From: Symbiodinium natans
Lineage: Eukaryota > Sar > Dinophyceae > Suessiales > Symbiodiniaceae
Reading direction: 5' to 3'
Length of the DNA: 64,000 nucleotides
Assembly: GCA_905221605.1 (NCBI GenBank)
Contig: CAJNDS010001813.1
Span: forward strand, 655,934-719,933
The position numbers and the translations under genes were made by a program. Below the pieces are notes generated by a model. That model had not been told where the DNA came from and searched no databases. It saw nothing but the letters and a program-made list of their open reading frames with translations. The first letter of the stretch is position 1, and every line of letters starts with the position of its first letter. This document shows, in pieces, positions 1 to 10,710 of the stretch.

Positions 1-177
1 GGTTTAGGGGTTAAAGGCTCTTGCCTAGACACCAAGCCCTAAACCCCAAATCCCAAGCCCTAAACCCTAAACCCTACTACCCCAAACCCCGATCCCTCCA
101 AACAAACGCACAACTCAGGTGTCCAGGGCCCCGCTCCTGCGAGCGCCGCTGCTCGATGAGGCGATGGAGCTCCTTTT

Positions 178-279
178 CTAGCCCTACATTGCCCTTATAA
201 GTCAAAATATTCTTTCTTACAAGGGCAATATAGGATTGATATTTGTTACTTTCCAAGGGTTCTTAAGCAAATAGTAGTT
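178..279. mobile_element. Family-3 MITE-like element, one end lost
   Basis: Right end GGTTCTTAAGCAAATAGTAG and inner TTCTTACAAGGGCAATATAG match the copy at 4616. The left end is not recognisable. Confidence 0.6.
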
Positions 280-583
280 TTGCCTGGCAAGGTTTTGGGG
301 ATTTCGGGTATTTGGGGTATTTTGGGTTTGGGGTGTAGGGTTGGGGTATTGAGGGTTTGGGGTTTGGGGTTTAGGGTTAAGAGTTTAGGGTGAGGGGTTT
401 AGGATTATATAAGAGTATAGGGCTTGGGCGTATTTAGGGTTAGGGTATTTACTGTTTGGGGCTTAGGGTTGAGGGTTTGGGTATTTGGCGCATTTAAGGG
501 ATTCACGGCATTAACGGCATGTAGGGATTGCAAGGTTTCAGGGCTTTGTAGTGGGGAATTCGGGGGAATTCGGTTGGGAGTTC

Positions 584-679
584 AAACCCTAAACCCTAAA
601 CCCTAAACCCAAGACCCAAGACCCTAAACCCTAAACCCTAAACCCAAAACCCTAAACCCTAAACCCGAAACCCTAAACG
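584..679. repeat. CCCTAAA array
   Basis: About 13 units with CCCAAGA and CCCGAAA variants. Low-side flank of the open segment at 690-770. Confidence 0.9.
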
Positions 680-910
680 GATGACAGGCTCCTGGCGCTC
701 TTCCGGCAGGCGATTTGGCATCGCCAGGGCGTGCCTCACTGCAGCAGCCTGCCGGGACGCAGCACATGAGTGGCTTCGCTAAAATAAGGCCCCTTTTTGG
801 GGTCCCACTATTCTTATACTTATGTATATATATATATATGTATGTGTATATATATAGATGCATTGGCTCCGAGAAGCTTCGGAACTGGGGGATTCGGGTT
901 GAGGTCTCGG

Positions 911-1017
911 CTTAAAGGGTCAAGATGACGGGGGTCACGGCCTGGGCCCGTGCAGCAGCGATCCCTGCATCCCGAAGCCAGGGACATTCCTCGAGTTCAC
1001 GTATCATGTACAAATAC
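911..1017 (-). CDS. Exon-like segment, unknown (about 107 nt)
   Basis: Starts after TTTACAG on the minus strand and reads YLYMIRELEECPWLRDAG with further open sequence up to a TAA at 912-914. The stop could be the end of the gene or an in-frame stop inside the next intron. Not recognised as a domain. Confidence 0.35.
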
Positions 1018-1036
1018 CTGTAAACCCTAAACCAAC

Positions 1037-1257
1037 AGGCCTTTTTGTCTAGAGGCTTGCAGATCCTCCTGCAAGCCTTGGGACGATTTATTCTGGTACT
1101 GTTCAGGGTGCTGGCAGAGTGCAAGCAGAGCACGGCGGAACAAACTCTGCACAAGCACCCAAGAAGTCAGGCTAGACTTGGAGCAGGACCAGAGCGACCG
1201 AAGCTCAGAGACGGCACCTTCAACCACGAAGTGCATGGTTCCCCAGAAACCCAACAC
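1037..1257 (-). CDS. Exon-like segment downstream of the 1.3-kb CNB exon (221 nt)
   Basis: TTCAAG precedes on the minus strand. The frame is open for about 73 codons and includes GTMHFVVEGAVSELRSLW, whose MHFVVEGAV resembles another CNB beta-roll start. The rest (Ser, Leu and Gln rich) is not recognised. The next coding-like segment begins at 1017 after TTTACAG, leaving only 15-19 nt between them. Confidence 0.4.
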
Positions 1258-1300
1258 CTTGAACAAAACAACCCTAAACCCTAAACCCTAAACCCTAAAC

Positions 1301-1382
1301 CCCAACATCGGAAGTGCCTTGACCGGCAGCACCCGGCAGTCCGTGGCAGCGCGCACGCGGGCCGGAAACGTGTCGACAAGGC
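1301..1382 (-). CDS. CNB-domain exon, cassette to C-terminus (82 nt)
   Basis: GGGAG precedes and GTTTAGGG follows on the minus strand. It reads GLVDTFPARVRAATDCRVLP and then VKALPML. P-A-R-V-R-A-A-T-D-C-R-V-L is a clear match to the arginine and last strands of a CNB domain. CCCTAAA (low) and TTTAGGG (high) flank it, and a longer open segment at 1037-1257 follows downstream. Confidence 0.6.
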
Positions 1383-1399
1383 CTCCCACCAAAGGGAGG

Positions 1400-1477
1400 C
1401 TTAGGGTTTAGGGTTTAGGGTTTAGGGTTTCGGGTTTAGGGCTTAGGGTTTAGGGTCTAGGGTCTCGGGTCTGGGGT
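1400..1477. repeat. TTTAGGG array
   Basis: About 11 units with CTTAGGG and TCTAGGG variants; high-side flank of the CNB exon 1301-1382. Confidence 0.9.
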
Positions 1478-2095
1478 TCACTCTTCCGCATTCGGGAGAA
1501 GCTTGGGTGGCTCCTTCCTGAGTTTCCAGAAAACCTCGCCAGCATACGCATGAGGGCACTCATGATGCCACTGGTGGTGCCAGCAGCTGCAAACGCAGCG
1601 TGTCGGATCGTTGGAGGGCCGGCACACCAATGCATGTTTGAAGCAAAACTCCTCGAATGTCTCGGGCACAAACAATGCTTCGCTGTGTCTGTCGCATCTT
1701 CGCTGTCTCCTTCGCATCTTCGGGAGGTGTGAGGATTCCGAGTTGAAGCAAATGGGTTTCAAGATGATCCACGTGCCTGATCTGAAGATGATGTGCCATT
1801 TGTTTGGCTTTTCCACGTGTGACAGCACAAGGCTTGTAGAGGCCCATTGCCACACAAAGCACAGCTTCCGTCCCTCATGGACGTCGATGTATTTGGAATT
1901 GGGGCGCCTCATGCTAACCAGGATCGTGCGAATCATGCTAGCCAGGATGGTGCGAATCGAGGTCATGAAGAAAGTTTGCCTGGTCAATTGGTGGCGTGGT
2001 ACCACGTCAAGCGGAAACTGCTTAAGAACCAGGACGAACGGTTTAGGGATCTATTCAGGGATGATGAGTCTAGGGTTTAACTCCCACCTCCCTCC
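1478..2095. other. Unique segment with several overlapping open frames
   Basis: This 600-bp stretch without telomere repeats is open in two minus frames and one plus frame (up to 175 codons), so the coding strand cannot be decided. It contains a 24-bp tandem duplication (1911-1934 and 1935-1958, two mismatches). It may be a longer exon of the minus-strand gene or a remnant of another gene. Confidence 0.35.
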
Positions 2096-2116
2096 CATAA
2101 AGGCCCTAGACTAGAC

Positions 2117-2220
2117 CCGGGAGTAACCTAGGAATAAAAAGGGTGCCCTTTTTGGTTCTAAGGGGATTATAAGGAAACCCCAGCCCAAAAAAAGGAAAAA
2201 GGGCCTACTCCCGGTCCTAG
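2117..2220. mobile_element. Short dispersed element, family 8
   Basis: GTAACCTAGGAATAAAAAGG, GGGATTATAAGGAAACCCC, then GGGCCTACTCCCGGTCCTAG. The same order of motifs recurs at 2397-2500 and 25196-25310 and, more weakly, at 59785-59885 and 10949-11045. Confidence 0.7.
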
Positions 2221-2292
2221 TAGATCGACCTGAATCCGAAAGCACAGGTTCCCCAGTAGCCTAGGACTGTTCAAAGGCTTTACCAGACCCAG

Positions 2293-2396
2293 GAGTTTAG
2301 GGTTTAGGGTTTAGGGTTCAGGGTTTAGGGTTTAGGGTTTAGGGTTTAGAGTTTAGGGTTTAGGGTTTAAGGTTTAGGGTTAGGGTTTAATTAGGG
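2293..2396. repeat. TTTAGGG array
   Basis: About 14 units, lightly degenerate, sitting between two family-8 elements. Confidence 0.9.
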
Positions 2397-2500
2397 GTTA
2401 CCTGGGAAAAAATACGGTGCCGTTTTTTTGGTCTTAAGCGGGTTATACGGGAACCCCAACCCTCAAAAACGGACATGAGGGCCCACTCCGCGTCCTAGTT
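2397..2500. mobile_element. Short dispersed element, family 8
   Basis: GGTTACCTGGGAAAAAATAC, GGGTTATACGGGAACCCC and GGGCCCACTCCGCGTCCTAG in the same order as at 2117. Confidence 0.65.
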
Positions 2501-3327
2501 TAGGCTTTTCGGGCTTACGGCCCGTGGCAACCTGGGAACAAAGGGGTGGCCTTAGCGATGTTGGTTTTCGACTACATGTGGTCTACTGGCGAAAAATGGG
2601 GTGACATTGAAGACAACAAGAATTTTGTGCCTCTAGGCATCCCAGAGGGGCTTGACTGCGGTATAGGATTAAGGTTTAGGATTAGGGTTTAGGATTAGGG
2701 TTAAGGGTTAGGGCTAAGGGTTCGGGTGTAGGGTTAAAGTCTCCCACAGCTTAAGAACCCTGGGCCACTTGAGGATCTCCCACCCTTTGATCACAGAAGC
2801 CCTTATGAATCATAAGAAGGACCCCTAGAGTTTAGAGTTTAGGGTTTAGACTGATTAAACTCAAACCGTGCACAAAGGGCACCCTAAACACTAAACCCTA
2901 AACCCTAAACCCTGAACCCTAAACCCTAAACCATTTTTTACCCAAGCGTGCCTAGGACCACCACCTCTCCGAAAGAGGAGTTGGGGCCATAGCTGCCGAT
3001 GCAGCTGCCATTCTGTGCCTGGCACGTGCAGGTTGGAGGAAAAGTTTTGGGTTTTGGGAGTTTAGGGAGTTTAGGGAGTTTAGGGAGTAGGGAGTTTAAG
3101 GAGTTTAAGGAGTTTAGGGACTTTAGGGACTTTAGGGACTTTAGGGAGTTTAGGGAGTTTAGGGGTTTAGGGTTTGGGGGTTTAGGGTTTGTAGTACTTA
3201 GGCTACTTAGGGTTTCGGGGTTGGGGGTTTGGAGCTTGGGGTGTGGGGGCTTACTTGGAGGTTCCTGGTACTCAGTAACCCAAAATTAATAACTGTACTT
3301 ATAACTGTGGCCTCGGTATCTTGGTAA

Positions 3328-3446
3328 ACTTGGAGCTTCATGGTACTTAGTAACTGTACTTGTAACCATATGAGGCACTTAGGGGGCTTATAAGTGGGTT
3401 ACAAGTACAGTTATAATTCGTTGCTAAGTACCATGAACCTCCAAGT
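3328..3446. mobile_element. MITE-like element, family 1
   Basis: A 119-bp inverted-repeat element with ends ACTTGGAGSTTCATGGTACT and the reverse complement at 3420-3446. A truncated copy of the left arm precedes it at 3250-3310. Inside is a CATATGAGGCAC / TTATAAGTGGG core shared with other copies. Confidence 0.8.
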
Positions 3447-3865
3447 AGGGTTTGGGGCTTGGGGTGTTAGGACGCCCTGAGCCTCCATACAGCAACCATC
3501 GACACTACGACCTTAGCCAACCCCCCAAAGCCATGATAGACCCCTTACATGCTTGAACCCTAAACAAATATAACAATCATGAAACCGGAACCCTGAACCT
3601 TAAGCCCCTACACCCTACACCCCAAACCCTAAACCCAAAACCCCAAACCCTAAACCCTTACTTTGGTACCCTTACTGTGTGAAAAGGGTATGATGAGCGA
3701 CACCCGAACCTCAAAAAAGGGCACATCCAAAGTAACTCTCATATGAGGCTGTGTTTCGGGTCTGCGGGTTAGGGGGTTAGGGGGTTAGGGGCTAGGGTTA
3801 GGGTTTAGGGTTGCGGGTTTAGGGTTTAGGGCTTAGGGTTTAGGGTTTAGGGTCTAGGGTCTAGA

Positions 3866-3970
3866 GGTACTTGGAGGTTCATGGGTACTTGCAAGTAGGG
3901 TTACTAGTAAGGTAACTATACTGAGGGTCCTCATAACCCTACTTATATAAGTAATTAAGAGCCTCCAGCC
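3866..3970. mobile_element. Diverged family-1 MITE-like element
   Basis: The left end TACTTGGAGGTTCATGGG is well preserved; the right end (GAGCCTCCAG) is degraded. Confidence 0.5.
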
Positions 3971-4180
3971 AGGGTCGGCCACTTAAACCCTGGCTCAGAC
4001 CGTAAAAGTCTACACCCTACAGGCCCTAAGCCTAAGCCCTAACCCTAAGCCCTGAACCTTGAACCCCTAAAAGGGATTGAGACTCGTGCCCCCCCTAAGG
4101 TTGTACCCCTAAAGGCTTCCCGTTTCTTGTACTCCTGACCTGGCCCTTATCTTCCCTTGGAGGATCTTTGAAGAGGGTCC

Positions 4181-4457
4181 AGGGTTTAGGGTTTAGGGTT
4201 TAGGGTTTAGGGTTTAGGGTTTAGGGTTTAGGGGTTAGGGTTTAGGGTTTAGGGTTTAGGGTTTAGGGTTTAGGGTTTAGGGTTTAGGGTTTAGGGTACA
4301 ACCTTAGGGCTCCGAGGCAGAACCCCACGAACATGAACCCGGCCTCCACCTGTGCTTCGCCCTCAAGCATGACCTTGGGGTTTAGGGTTTAGGGTTTAGG
4401 GTTTAGGGTTTAGGGTTGAGGGTTTAGGGTTTAGGGTTTAGGGTTTAGGGTTTAGGG
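4181..4457. repeat. Two TTTAGGG arrays around a short unique segment
   Basis: Arrays at 4181-4297 and 4377-4457 flank a 70-bp unique segment (4307-4375) that is open on both strands (plus GSEAEPHEHEPGLHLCFA; minus KVMLEGEAQVEAGFMF). Confidence 0.85.
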
Positions 4458-4470
4458 CTTGTCGAAGTGA

Positions 4471-4583
4471 TATGGGGGGTTTCCGAAATGAGGGGGTCCC
4501 CTTCTTAGGGGTCCTTATTCTAAGGGAACCCTACTGCTTGGGGGTTTATATTAGAAGTCCCTTATTTTCGTAAACTCCCATAT
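4471..4583. mobile_element. Inverted-repeat element, family 5
   Basis: About 113 bp with ends TATGGGGGGTTTCCGAAATG and TATTTTCGTAAACTCCCATA. A single copy was seen. Confidence 0.7.
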
Positions 4584-4615
4584 GCCTGCTGGTTTCCTGG
4601 TAGGGAAAGAGAGAA

Positions 4616-4723
4616 ACTACTAATTGCTTAAGAGCCCCCCAAAAAAATCTAAATGTTCTTCCTTATACGGGGAATATAGGGATTACCATTGTTATTCCTT
4701 TGGGGTTCTTAAGCAAATACTAG
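4616..4723. mobile_element. MITE-like element, family 3
   Basis: 108 bp with ends ACTACTAATTGCTTAAGAGC and TTCTTAAGCAAATACTAG. The inner TTCTTCCTTATA / GGGGAATATAGGGATT motif recurs at 200-235 and 29603-29635. Confidence 0.8.
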
Positions 4724-4819
4724 GAAATGAGTTGCAGTACCTCATATGACCCCTCCTCCCAAGACCGGACGCGCGGACACCAAGGAGTCGCCCCGATGGC
4801 GACGTCCATCTTTACACCC

Positions 4820-4924
4820 AGAGACTCCAAAACTCCTGAATTAAGGAACATACCTTAAATCATGCTAGGGCTTTTTTATTATAATTAAGGGCATAGTCCT
4901 CAATTAAGGGGTTTTGGAGTCTCT
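4820..4924. mobile_element. Inverted-repeat element, family 4
   Basis: 105 bp with ends AGAGACTCCAAAACTCCTGA and AAGGGGTTTTGGAGTCTCT, arms of about 27 bp. It is AT-rich inside. A single copy was seen. Confidence 0.8.
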
Positions 4925-5033
4925 GGTCAAACGTGGGCAGAGGGCTTAGGACCTAGAGGGTGTTGCCGGATTGGGGGGGCCGAAGGGCTCAGGGCCCAGG
5001 AAAAACCAAGCCTTGGGCTGAAAACGCTTTCAG

Positions 5034-5203
5034 CCCTAAACCCTAAACCCCCTAAACCCTAAACCCTAAACCCTAAACCCTAAACCCTAAACCCTAAACC
5101 CTAAACCCTAAACCCTAAACCCTAAACCCTAAACCCTAAACCCTAAACCCTAACCCTAAACCCTAAACCCTAAACCCTAAACCCTAAACACTAAACCCTA
5201 AAC
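5034..5203. repeat. CCCTAAA array, 24 units
   Basis: Almost pure array. In the minus-strand gene it forms the first 170 nt of the intron after exon 5204-5277, starting GTTTAGGG. Confidence 0.95.
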
Positions 5204-5277
5204 CCATTTCCTGCTTGACGCTCATCTGAGAGCACCGCGAGCATTGCGTCTGTCTCCGCCGCCTTCTCGATGATGAC
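5204..5277 (-). CDS. CNB-domain exon, C-terminal part (74 nt)
   Basis: GTCCAG precedes and GTTTAGGG follows on the minus strand. The peptide VIIEKAAETDAMLAVLSDER fits the x-V-x-A-x-T-D-x-x-L-x-V-L-S end of a CNB domain. It is 74 nt, the same size as the segments at 14168 and 34368. The long CCCTAAA array 5034-5203 forms the start of the following intron. Confidence 0.5.
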
Positions 5278-5290
5278 CTGGACTGGAGTC

Positions 5291-5690
5291 TCCTTAACCC
5301 TAAATCTTGCGGAATGTACTGCATGTCATTGGTGCTGGTATTCCAATTGTGCAGGATACTTTTGTCCTGAGAGTGGGTGTCAGAGTACAGGTGCCTGGAA
5401 TTCGTTTCAGACCACGGAGGTCCTTGGATGGGTCCTTCTATCAGTTAATGTTGACAGGAGGGGGCTACTGGAGAGCAGTACGTCATCCTTTCAATACGAA
5501 ACTCCCCTTTATTGGATTGCCCTTTACAGCTTGGTGATCCATCTGAAGTTTGGAGATCAGCTGAGAAGGCCCACAGACAGGCCCGATAGTGATCTCTGTA
5601 TGTATATCTTTGTCGTTGGCGTAGTGGCTCCACATGTCGAGTGCTTCTGGATCATCGGATGTGCACGATATCTTGCATAAACCCTAAGCC
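5291..5690. other. Unique segment, unassigned
   Basis: About 400 bp of moderate-GC unique sequence with competing frames on both strands (136 codons on plus, 62 on minus). No domain is recognised. It lies between CCCTAAA arrays. Confidence 0.3.
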
Positions 5691-5842
5691 CCAAACCCTA
5701 AACCCTAAACCCTAAACCCTAAATTATCCGTAAACCCTGAGCTCTTCCTAGGATGGCCCTGTAAACCCTTTGCAAAATTACTCCGATGCACTCTTAAACC
5801 CAAACGAGGGAAAAGCTACAATATCCCAAGAGCCCACCAAAC

Positions 5843-6112
5843 CTTTTAGGGTTTAGGGTTTAGGGTTTAGGGTTTAGGTTTTCGGTTTTCGGGTTAGGGT
5901 TTAGGTTTATAGGGTTTAGGCACCCTAAGCACAAAGCACTAAACCCTGATAAAGTGTTCCGAAAATCGGGGTAACCGTTTTGGACTACAGAGTCGCTGCA
6001 GGTCAAATTAGGGTTTAGGGTTTAGGGTTTAGGGTTTAGGGTTTAGGGTTTAGGGCTTAGGGCTTAGGGCTTAGGGCTTAGGGTTTAGGGTTTAGGGTTT
6101 AGGGTTTGGGGA
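5843..6112. repeat. TTTAGGG arrays
   Basis: Arrays at 5843-5910 and 6007-6112. The second contains a run of CTTAGGG units (6055-6080). Confidence 0.85.
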
Positions 6113-6179
6113 CCCATGCGTTGAAGATATTGCCCATTTATGGACCCGGAAATACGGTGGGCAATAGAAAAGTCCCTAA

Positions 6180-6455
6180 AGCCCTGAAGCTCCAAACCCT
6201 ACACCCTGAACCCTAGCACCCCAACAGCCTAAATCCCGAAACCCACAACCCTTAAGCCCTACAACCCTTATACCCTTAAACCGTAAATCCTAGAGCCCTA
6301 AACCCCTAAACCCCTAAACCCCTAAACCCCTAAACCCTAAACCCTAAACCCTAAACCCTAAACCCTAAACACTAAACCCTAAACCCTAAACCCTAAACCC
6401 TGAACCCTAAACCCTAAACCCTAAACCCTAAACCCTAGCCCTAAACCCTATAAAC
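6180..6455. repeat. CCCTAAA array, degenerate then pure
   Basis: Degenerate CCCTAAA-like words to 6290, then CCCCTAAA units, then pure CCCTAAA up to the donor of exon 6456-6528. Confidence 0.9.
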
Positions 6456-6528
6456 CCTCTCCGGCCTCCCCTGCGTAGTAGGGTCGGTCGATCAGCTGCG
6501 CGGCCAGATCTTGGAGGAAGGAGTCGGC
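6456..6528 (-). CDS. CNB-domain exon, N-terminal helix (73 nt)
   Basis: ATCCCAG precedes and GTTTATAGG follows on the minus strand. It reads ADSFLQDLAAQLIDRPYYAG and then EAGEG, the F-L-x-x-L-A-x-x-L-x-x-x-x-Y-x-x-G-E pattern opening a CNB domain. A 160-bp CCCTAAA array lies on the low side and TTTAGGG on the high side. Confidence 0.55.
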
Positions 6529-7043
6529 CTGGGATCGAGGGGCTTTTGGGTTTTATGGGGGGGTTTAGGGTTTAGGGTTTAGGGTTTGGGGTTTAGGGTT
6601 TAGGGTTTAGGGTTTAGGGTCTAGAGGGCGTCAGGGACTGTTGGGCTTTGTGGAGGGTTTAGGGTTTCGGGTTCAGGGTTTAGGGAGCCCCTACCTTGAG
6701 AACCCATAACCTCCCTTCTTGTAGGTTACCAAGGAATCCTACAAGGGCCTAATCACAAGAGCCTACAAACAGGTAGGTTTTTGGGCCCCTAAACGCTTAA
6801 TCCTTAACCCTTAATTAACCCTCAACCCTCAACCCTAAACCCTAAACCCTAATCCCTAAACCTAAGCCCCACACACCCTGAATCCTTATGTCGAGGAGGC
6901 GGCATAGAACTTGAACAAGGGAATGGCGGCCAGCGCTGGCACGACCTGCGCGCAAGAGCGCTCTCTGGTCAGAAGGATGAAAATCCCGATGCTTGGCTGC
7001 CCTATTTAGGGTTTATAGGGTTTAGGATCTGGGAGTTAAGGGC

Positions 7044-7232
7044 TTGGGGTTTGGGGCTGGGGGGGGATTCAACAAAAAATCGAGAAACTTCAGGAAGTGC
7101 TGGTTGTGTTGTAGAGCATTCTACACAAGTGACAGGTGGGTAGGGTACAAGGCATGGTGCTCAAAGAAGCACTGCCGCATTGACCACGCTGTGAGATGTA
7201 ATCCGCCGAGGCCTCGGGCCGGAGGTGTATAG
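7044..7232 (+). other. Possible Cys-rich coding fragment
   Basis: A plus-strand frame contains CWLCCRAFYTSDRW and then AWCSKKHCRIDHAVRC. The C-x2-C ... C-x4-C-x3-H ... C spacing could be a zinc-binding piece. Not recognised, and it has no clear splice sites. Confidence 0.25.
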
Positions 7233-7234
7233 GT

Positions 7235-7510
7235 TGTCAGAACAGGCACCCCCCTCCAACCCACACCCAAAACCCTTTTTCCGACCCTTTTTTGGGCCTC
7301 AAATGGGTACCCCCCCTAAAAAAAACCGGGGTCCGCAAGCGGACGGTTCGCCAGGACCAGAGGCAGTTGAACCCTCCCAGCAGGGCCCCCCGCCCAACCC
7401 CCCCCCCAAACCCCCCCACCTCCCACCCCCCCCCCCACCCCCCCCCCCCCTACCCACCCCCCCCCCCCCTCTCCCCCCTCCCCCCCACCCCGCCCAAAAA
7501 CCGCCTTAAA
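7235..7510. repeat. C-rich low-complexity stretch
   Basis: Runs of 5-14 C separated by single T or A bases, densest at 7380-7490. The proline-rich open frames across it are composition artefacts. Confidence 0.8.
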
Positions 7511-8164
7511 CCTTAAGGGGCCTGGCTCAACCCTACGATCACTCCAAGCCGAACCCTAAACCCAAAAAAACCCTCAACCCCAAAGCGTGAACCTTGAGCC
7601 CTAAACTAACCCTCAACCCCAAACCCCAAACCATAAACCATAAACCCGGAACCCTCAACCCTCAACCCTCAACCCAACCCTTATTGCTTGGGGTCCAGCG
7701 ACTTGGGCGCTGCGGAATCACCATGCTCACGCGGATGCGCTGGGCCGGGCCGAGGCGGGTCGCGTAGCGTTGAAATTAAAGCAGACACTCGTGACCGAAC
7801 GATCAATCTAAACCCTAAACCCTAAACCCTACAAACCCTAAAACCCTAAAAACCCTGAAACCCTAAAACTTAACCCGAACGCTCGACCTCTGACCAGAAC
7901 TGCTGCCTCAGCCCTTGCATGGCCACCGGTCCAAAAAACAATACAGCCAAAGTTGAACCCTAGGTCCTTGCCCTGAAATCTACATACACACGCACTGCTG
8001 CGGTTTAGGTTTAGGGCTTAGGGTTTAGGTTCAGGGTTTAGCGCCCGGCCTGTCTACGGCTTAGGGTTTAATGTTTAGGGTTTAGGGTTTACGGTTTAGG
8101 CCCAAGAGCCCACTACCATATTTAATTGAGGAATACAATAACTGACACCTTCTTAACCCCTGAG

Positions 8165-8657
8165 CCCTTTACAGCCTAACTAAACCCTAATTTGCTTAAA
8201 GACCCTTCGCTGCAAACTCTCAGAAGATCTTTGAACACTTTAAACCCTCAGACGCCCTCTGAACCCTCAAAATCCTGAAAACCATTAAATCTCTTCAAGC
8301 CCCCTCAAAACCCTCAGCAACCTTCGAGAACCCTCAAAACCCTCAAAACAAACCCCAAAACTCTTAAAGCCCTCAAAACCCTTAACCCTTAACCCTTAGC
8401 CCCCCTCCCGCAAAAACCCTCAAAAACCTTCAAAGCCCTTAAAACCCTGAAAAGCCTGAAAACCCTTAAAGCCCTTGAAGCCTTCAAGCCCTTAAACCCT
8501 GAACCCTAAACCCTACACCCTAAACCCTATAAACCCTAAACCCTATAAGCCCTAAACCCTGCACCCTAAACCCTAAACCCTAAACCCTAAAAATCCTAAA
8601 CCCTAAACCCTAAACCCGAAACCCTAAACCCTAAAAATCCTAAACCCTAAACCCTGC
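8165..8657. repeat. Degenerate CCCTCAAA / CCCTAAA field
   Basis: Mixed AACCCTCAAA, CCCTTAAA and CCCTGAAA words up to about 8490, then regular CCCTAAA with occasional AAATCC units. No gene seen. Confidence 0.8.
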
Positions 8658-8745
8658 CCTTTACAAGGGTTCAAAGGACCGAAGCCGCCCACCACAACTT
8701 TGTGACCTACTGCAGAATGTTTCGGTTTCTTCGAAGGGTTTTTGG

Positions 8746-8910
8746 GGTTTTAGGGTTTTAGGGTTTTAGGGTGTTAGGGGTTTTAGGGGTTTTAGGGTTT
8801 TAGGGTTTTAGGGTTTTAGGGTTTTAGGGTTTTAGGGTTTTAGGGTTTTAGGGTTTTAGGGTTTTAGGGTTTTGGGGTTTTAGGGTTTTAGGGTTTGGGG
8901 TTTGGGGCTT
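8746..8910. repeat. TTTTAGGG array (8-mer, Chlamydomonas type)
   Basis: About 17 units of GGGTTTTA in near-pure order, an 8-base telomere type different from the 7-base repeat around it. Confidence 0.9.
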
Positions 8911-9149
8911 GGGGCTTCAGGTTTTTGACTTGGGGCATTCTGGCAGCTTCAGGGCTTCAGGGTCTCTGGGACCTTAGGGCTTTAGAGCTCTGAGGGCTTC
9001 AGGGCTTTCTTAAAGTTCAGGTCAGTATCTTCGGGGTTTAGGGCTTAGGGCTTTAGGGCTTGGGGTTTTGGGTTTAGGGTGTAGCCGAACTCAGACGACT
9101 TCGCACCTTCTCTTGAATCCACTTGTTGTGACCTAAGGCACGCGACACC

Positions 9150-9335
9150 TAAAACCCCTAAACCCCCTAAACCCCTGAACCCTAAACCCTAAACCTGAAA
9201 CCTCAAACCCTAAACCCTAAACCCTAAACCCTAAACCCTAAACCCTAAACCCTAAACCCCAAACCCTAACCCCTAAACCCTAAACCCCAGCCCTAAACCC
9301 TAAACCCGAAACCCTAAACCCCAACCTGAAACCCC
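9150..9335. repeat. CCCTAAA array
   Basis: About 22 units including CCCCTAAA and CCCCAAA variants. Confidence 0.9.
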
Positions 9336-10502
9336 CAAATAAGCCCTTAGGATCCACCTTGCGAGCTGCGACGCCAATCCCAGGGTAGTTACATGGCATG
9401 GTAACTGAATATGGACCCTGAAATGGGAGGGGCTTTTGGGGGGTTTAGGGTTTAGGGCTTTTTTTAGGGTTTGGGGTTTAGGGTTTAGGGTTTAGGGTTA
9501 CTAGAGAGGGTTTGGGGTTGAGCGTTTAGGCTTTCAGGGCTGAGGATTTAGGCTCTCAGGTCTTAGGGTTTAGGCTCCCAGGGTTGAGGGCTTAGGGTTT
9601 ACATGGCTCAACTTTACCCTAAACCCTAAACCCTAAACCCTAAACCCTAGACTCTAGACCCAAAACCCAAAGCCCTGAACTTTACTGGTTCTTTGTAGAG
9701 GAGGAGGGAATCATCCCACACATATCGCTGTGGCGTACCATGCCCTCATTCCCTGCTGGAACCACTAGGTAAGCCCCTAAGGCCCCAAAGCCAAAACCAT
9801 CCAAACCCTGAAAGCCCTAACCCTAAACAACCAACGTAAGCTAGGAGGCATCGTGCAGTTCTTCTAGGCCATGAAGCCCCACAAGCCCAAAAGCCCAAAC
9901 CCCCAAAACCCCCAAAAGCCTAAATCCTAAAACCGCAAAACCCTAAACCCTAAAACCCTAAACCCCTAAAGAATCTAACCCTAACACCCTAAAACAGAAA
10001 AACAAATAGACCCTAAAACCCTAAACCCCTAAAGAATCTAACCCTAACACCCTAAAACAAAAAAAAACAAATAGAACCCCCATCGGTGTTGGTTGCAGCT
10101 TCAAGGCTCAATGGCTCTTAAGGCATTTGAATGGAGTCTATTGGGTTTTTAGGAGTTCTTGGGAGTTCTTGCCGGGTTCTCTAAAAGTTGTTAAAGGCCT
10201 TTTCAAGAGGTTTTCAAGGCTTTCTGCTTCTATCGTTTTGCAGGTTTAGGGGCTTGGTGGATTTTCGTGCCATGTTGCGGTGCCTGCTGGCGGTCCCTGA
10301 GGCCCCGGGCGCCTCATGAACTCGACGTTCGCTTCAGATCGACTGGCAATGTGCTGTGTTGTTAACGCCCGAAGCGGTTTAGAGTTTAGCGTTTAGGGTT
10401 TAGGGTTTAGGATTTAGGGTTTTGGGGGGGGAGTTGGGGTTTAGGGTTTAGGGCTTAGGAAGCAACACCCATTCTTCCTGCTTTGTGCGGCGCAGAACGG
10501 GG

Positions 10503-10710
10503 TGAAGACAAAGGGAACAAGGCTGCCACTTGTGGTCGTATTCACCAAGAGCCCCTCATGGCCACACCCTAAACCCTAAACCCTCAGCCCTAAACCCTAA
10601 ACCCTAAGCCCTAAACAGTAAACCCTGAACCCTGATGAAGACAAAGGGAACAAGGCTGCCACTTGTGGTCGTATTCACCAAGAGCTCCTCATGGCCACAC
10701 CCTAAACCCT
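10503..10710. repeat. 132-bp-offset direct duplication with an exon-like core
   Basis: Positions 10503-10578 recur at 10635-10710 with one mismatch (C at 10552, T at 10684). The duplicated piece is a coding-like core (plus TKGTRLPLVVVFTKS or minus LLVNTTTSGSLVPFVF) plus adjoining CCCTAAA repeats. Confidence 0.85.
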
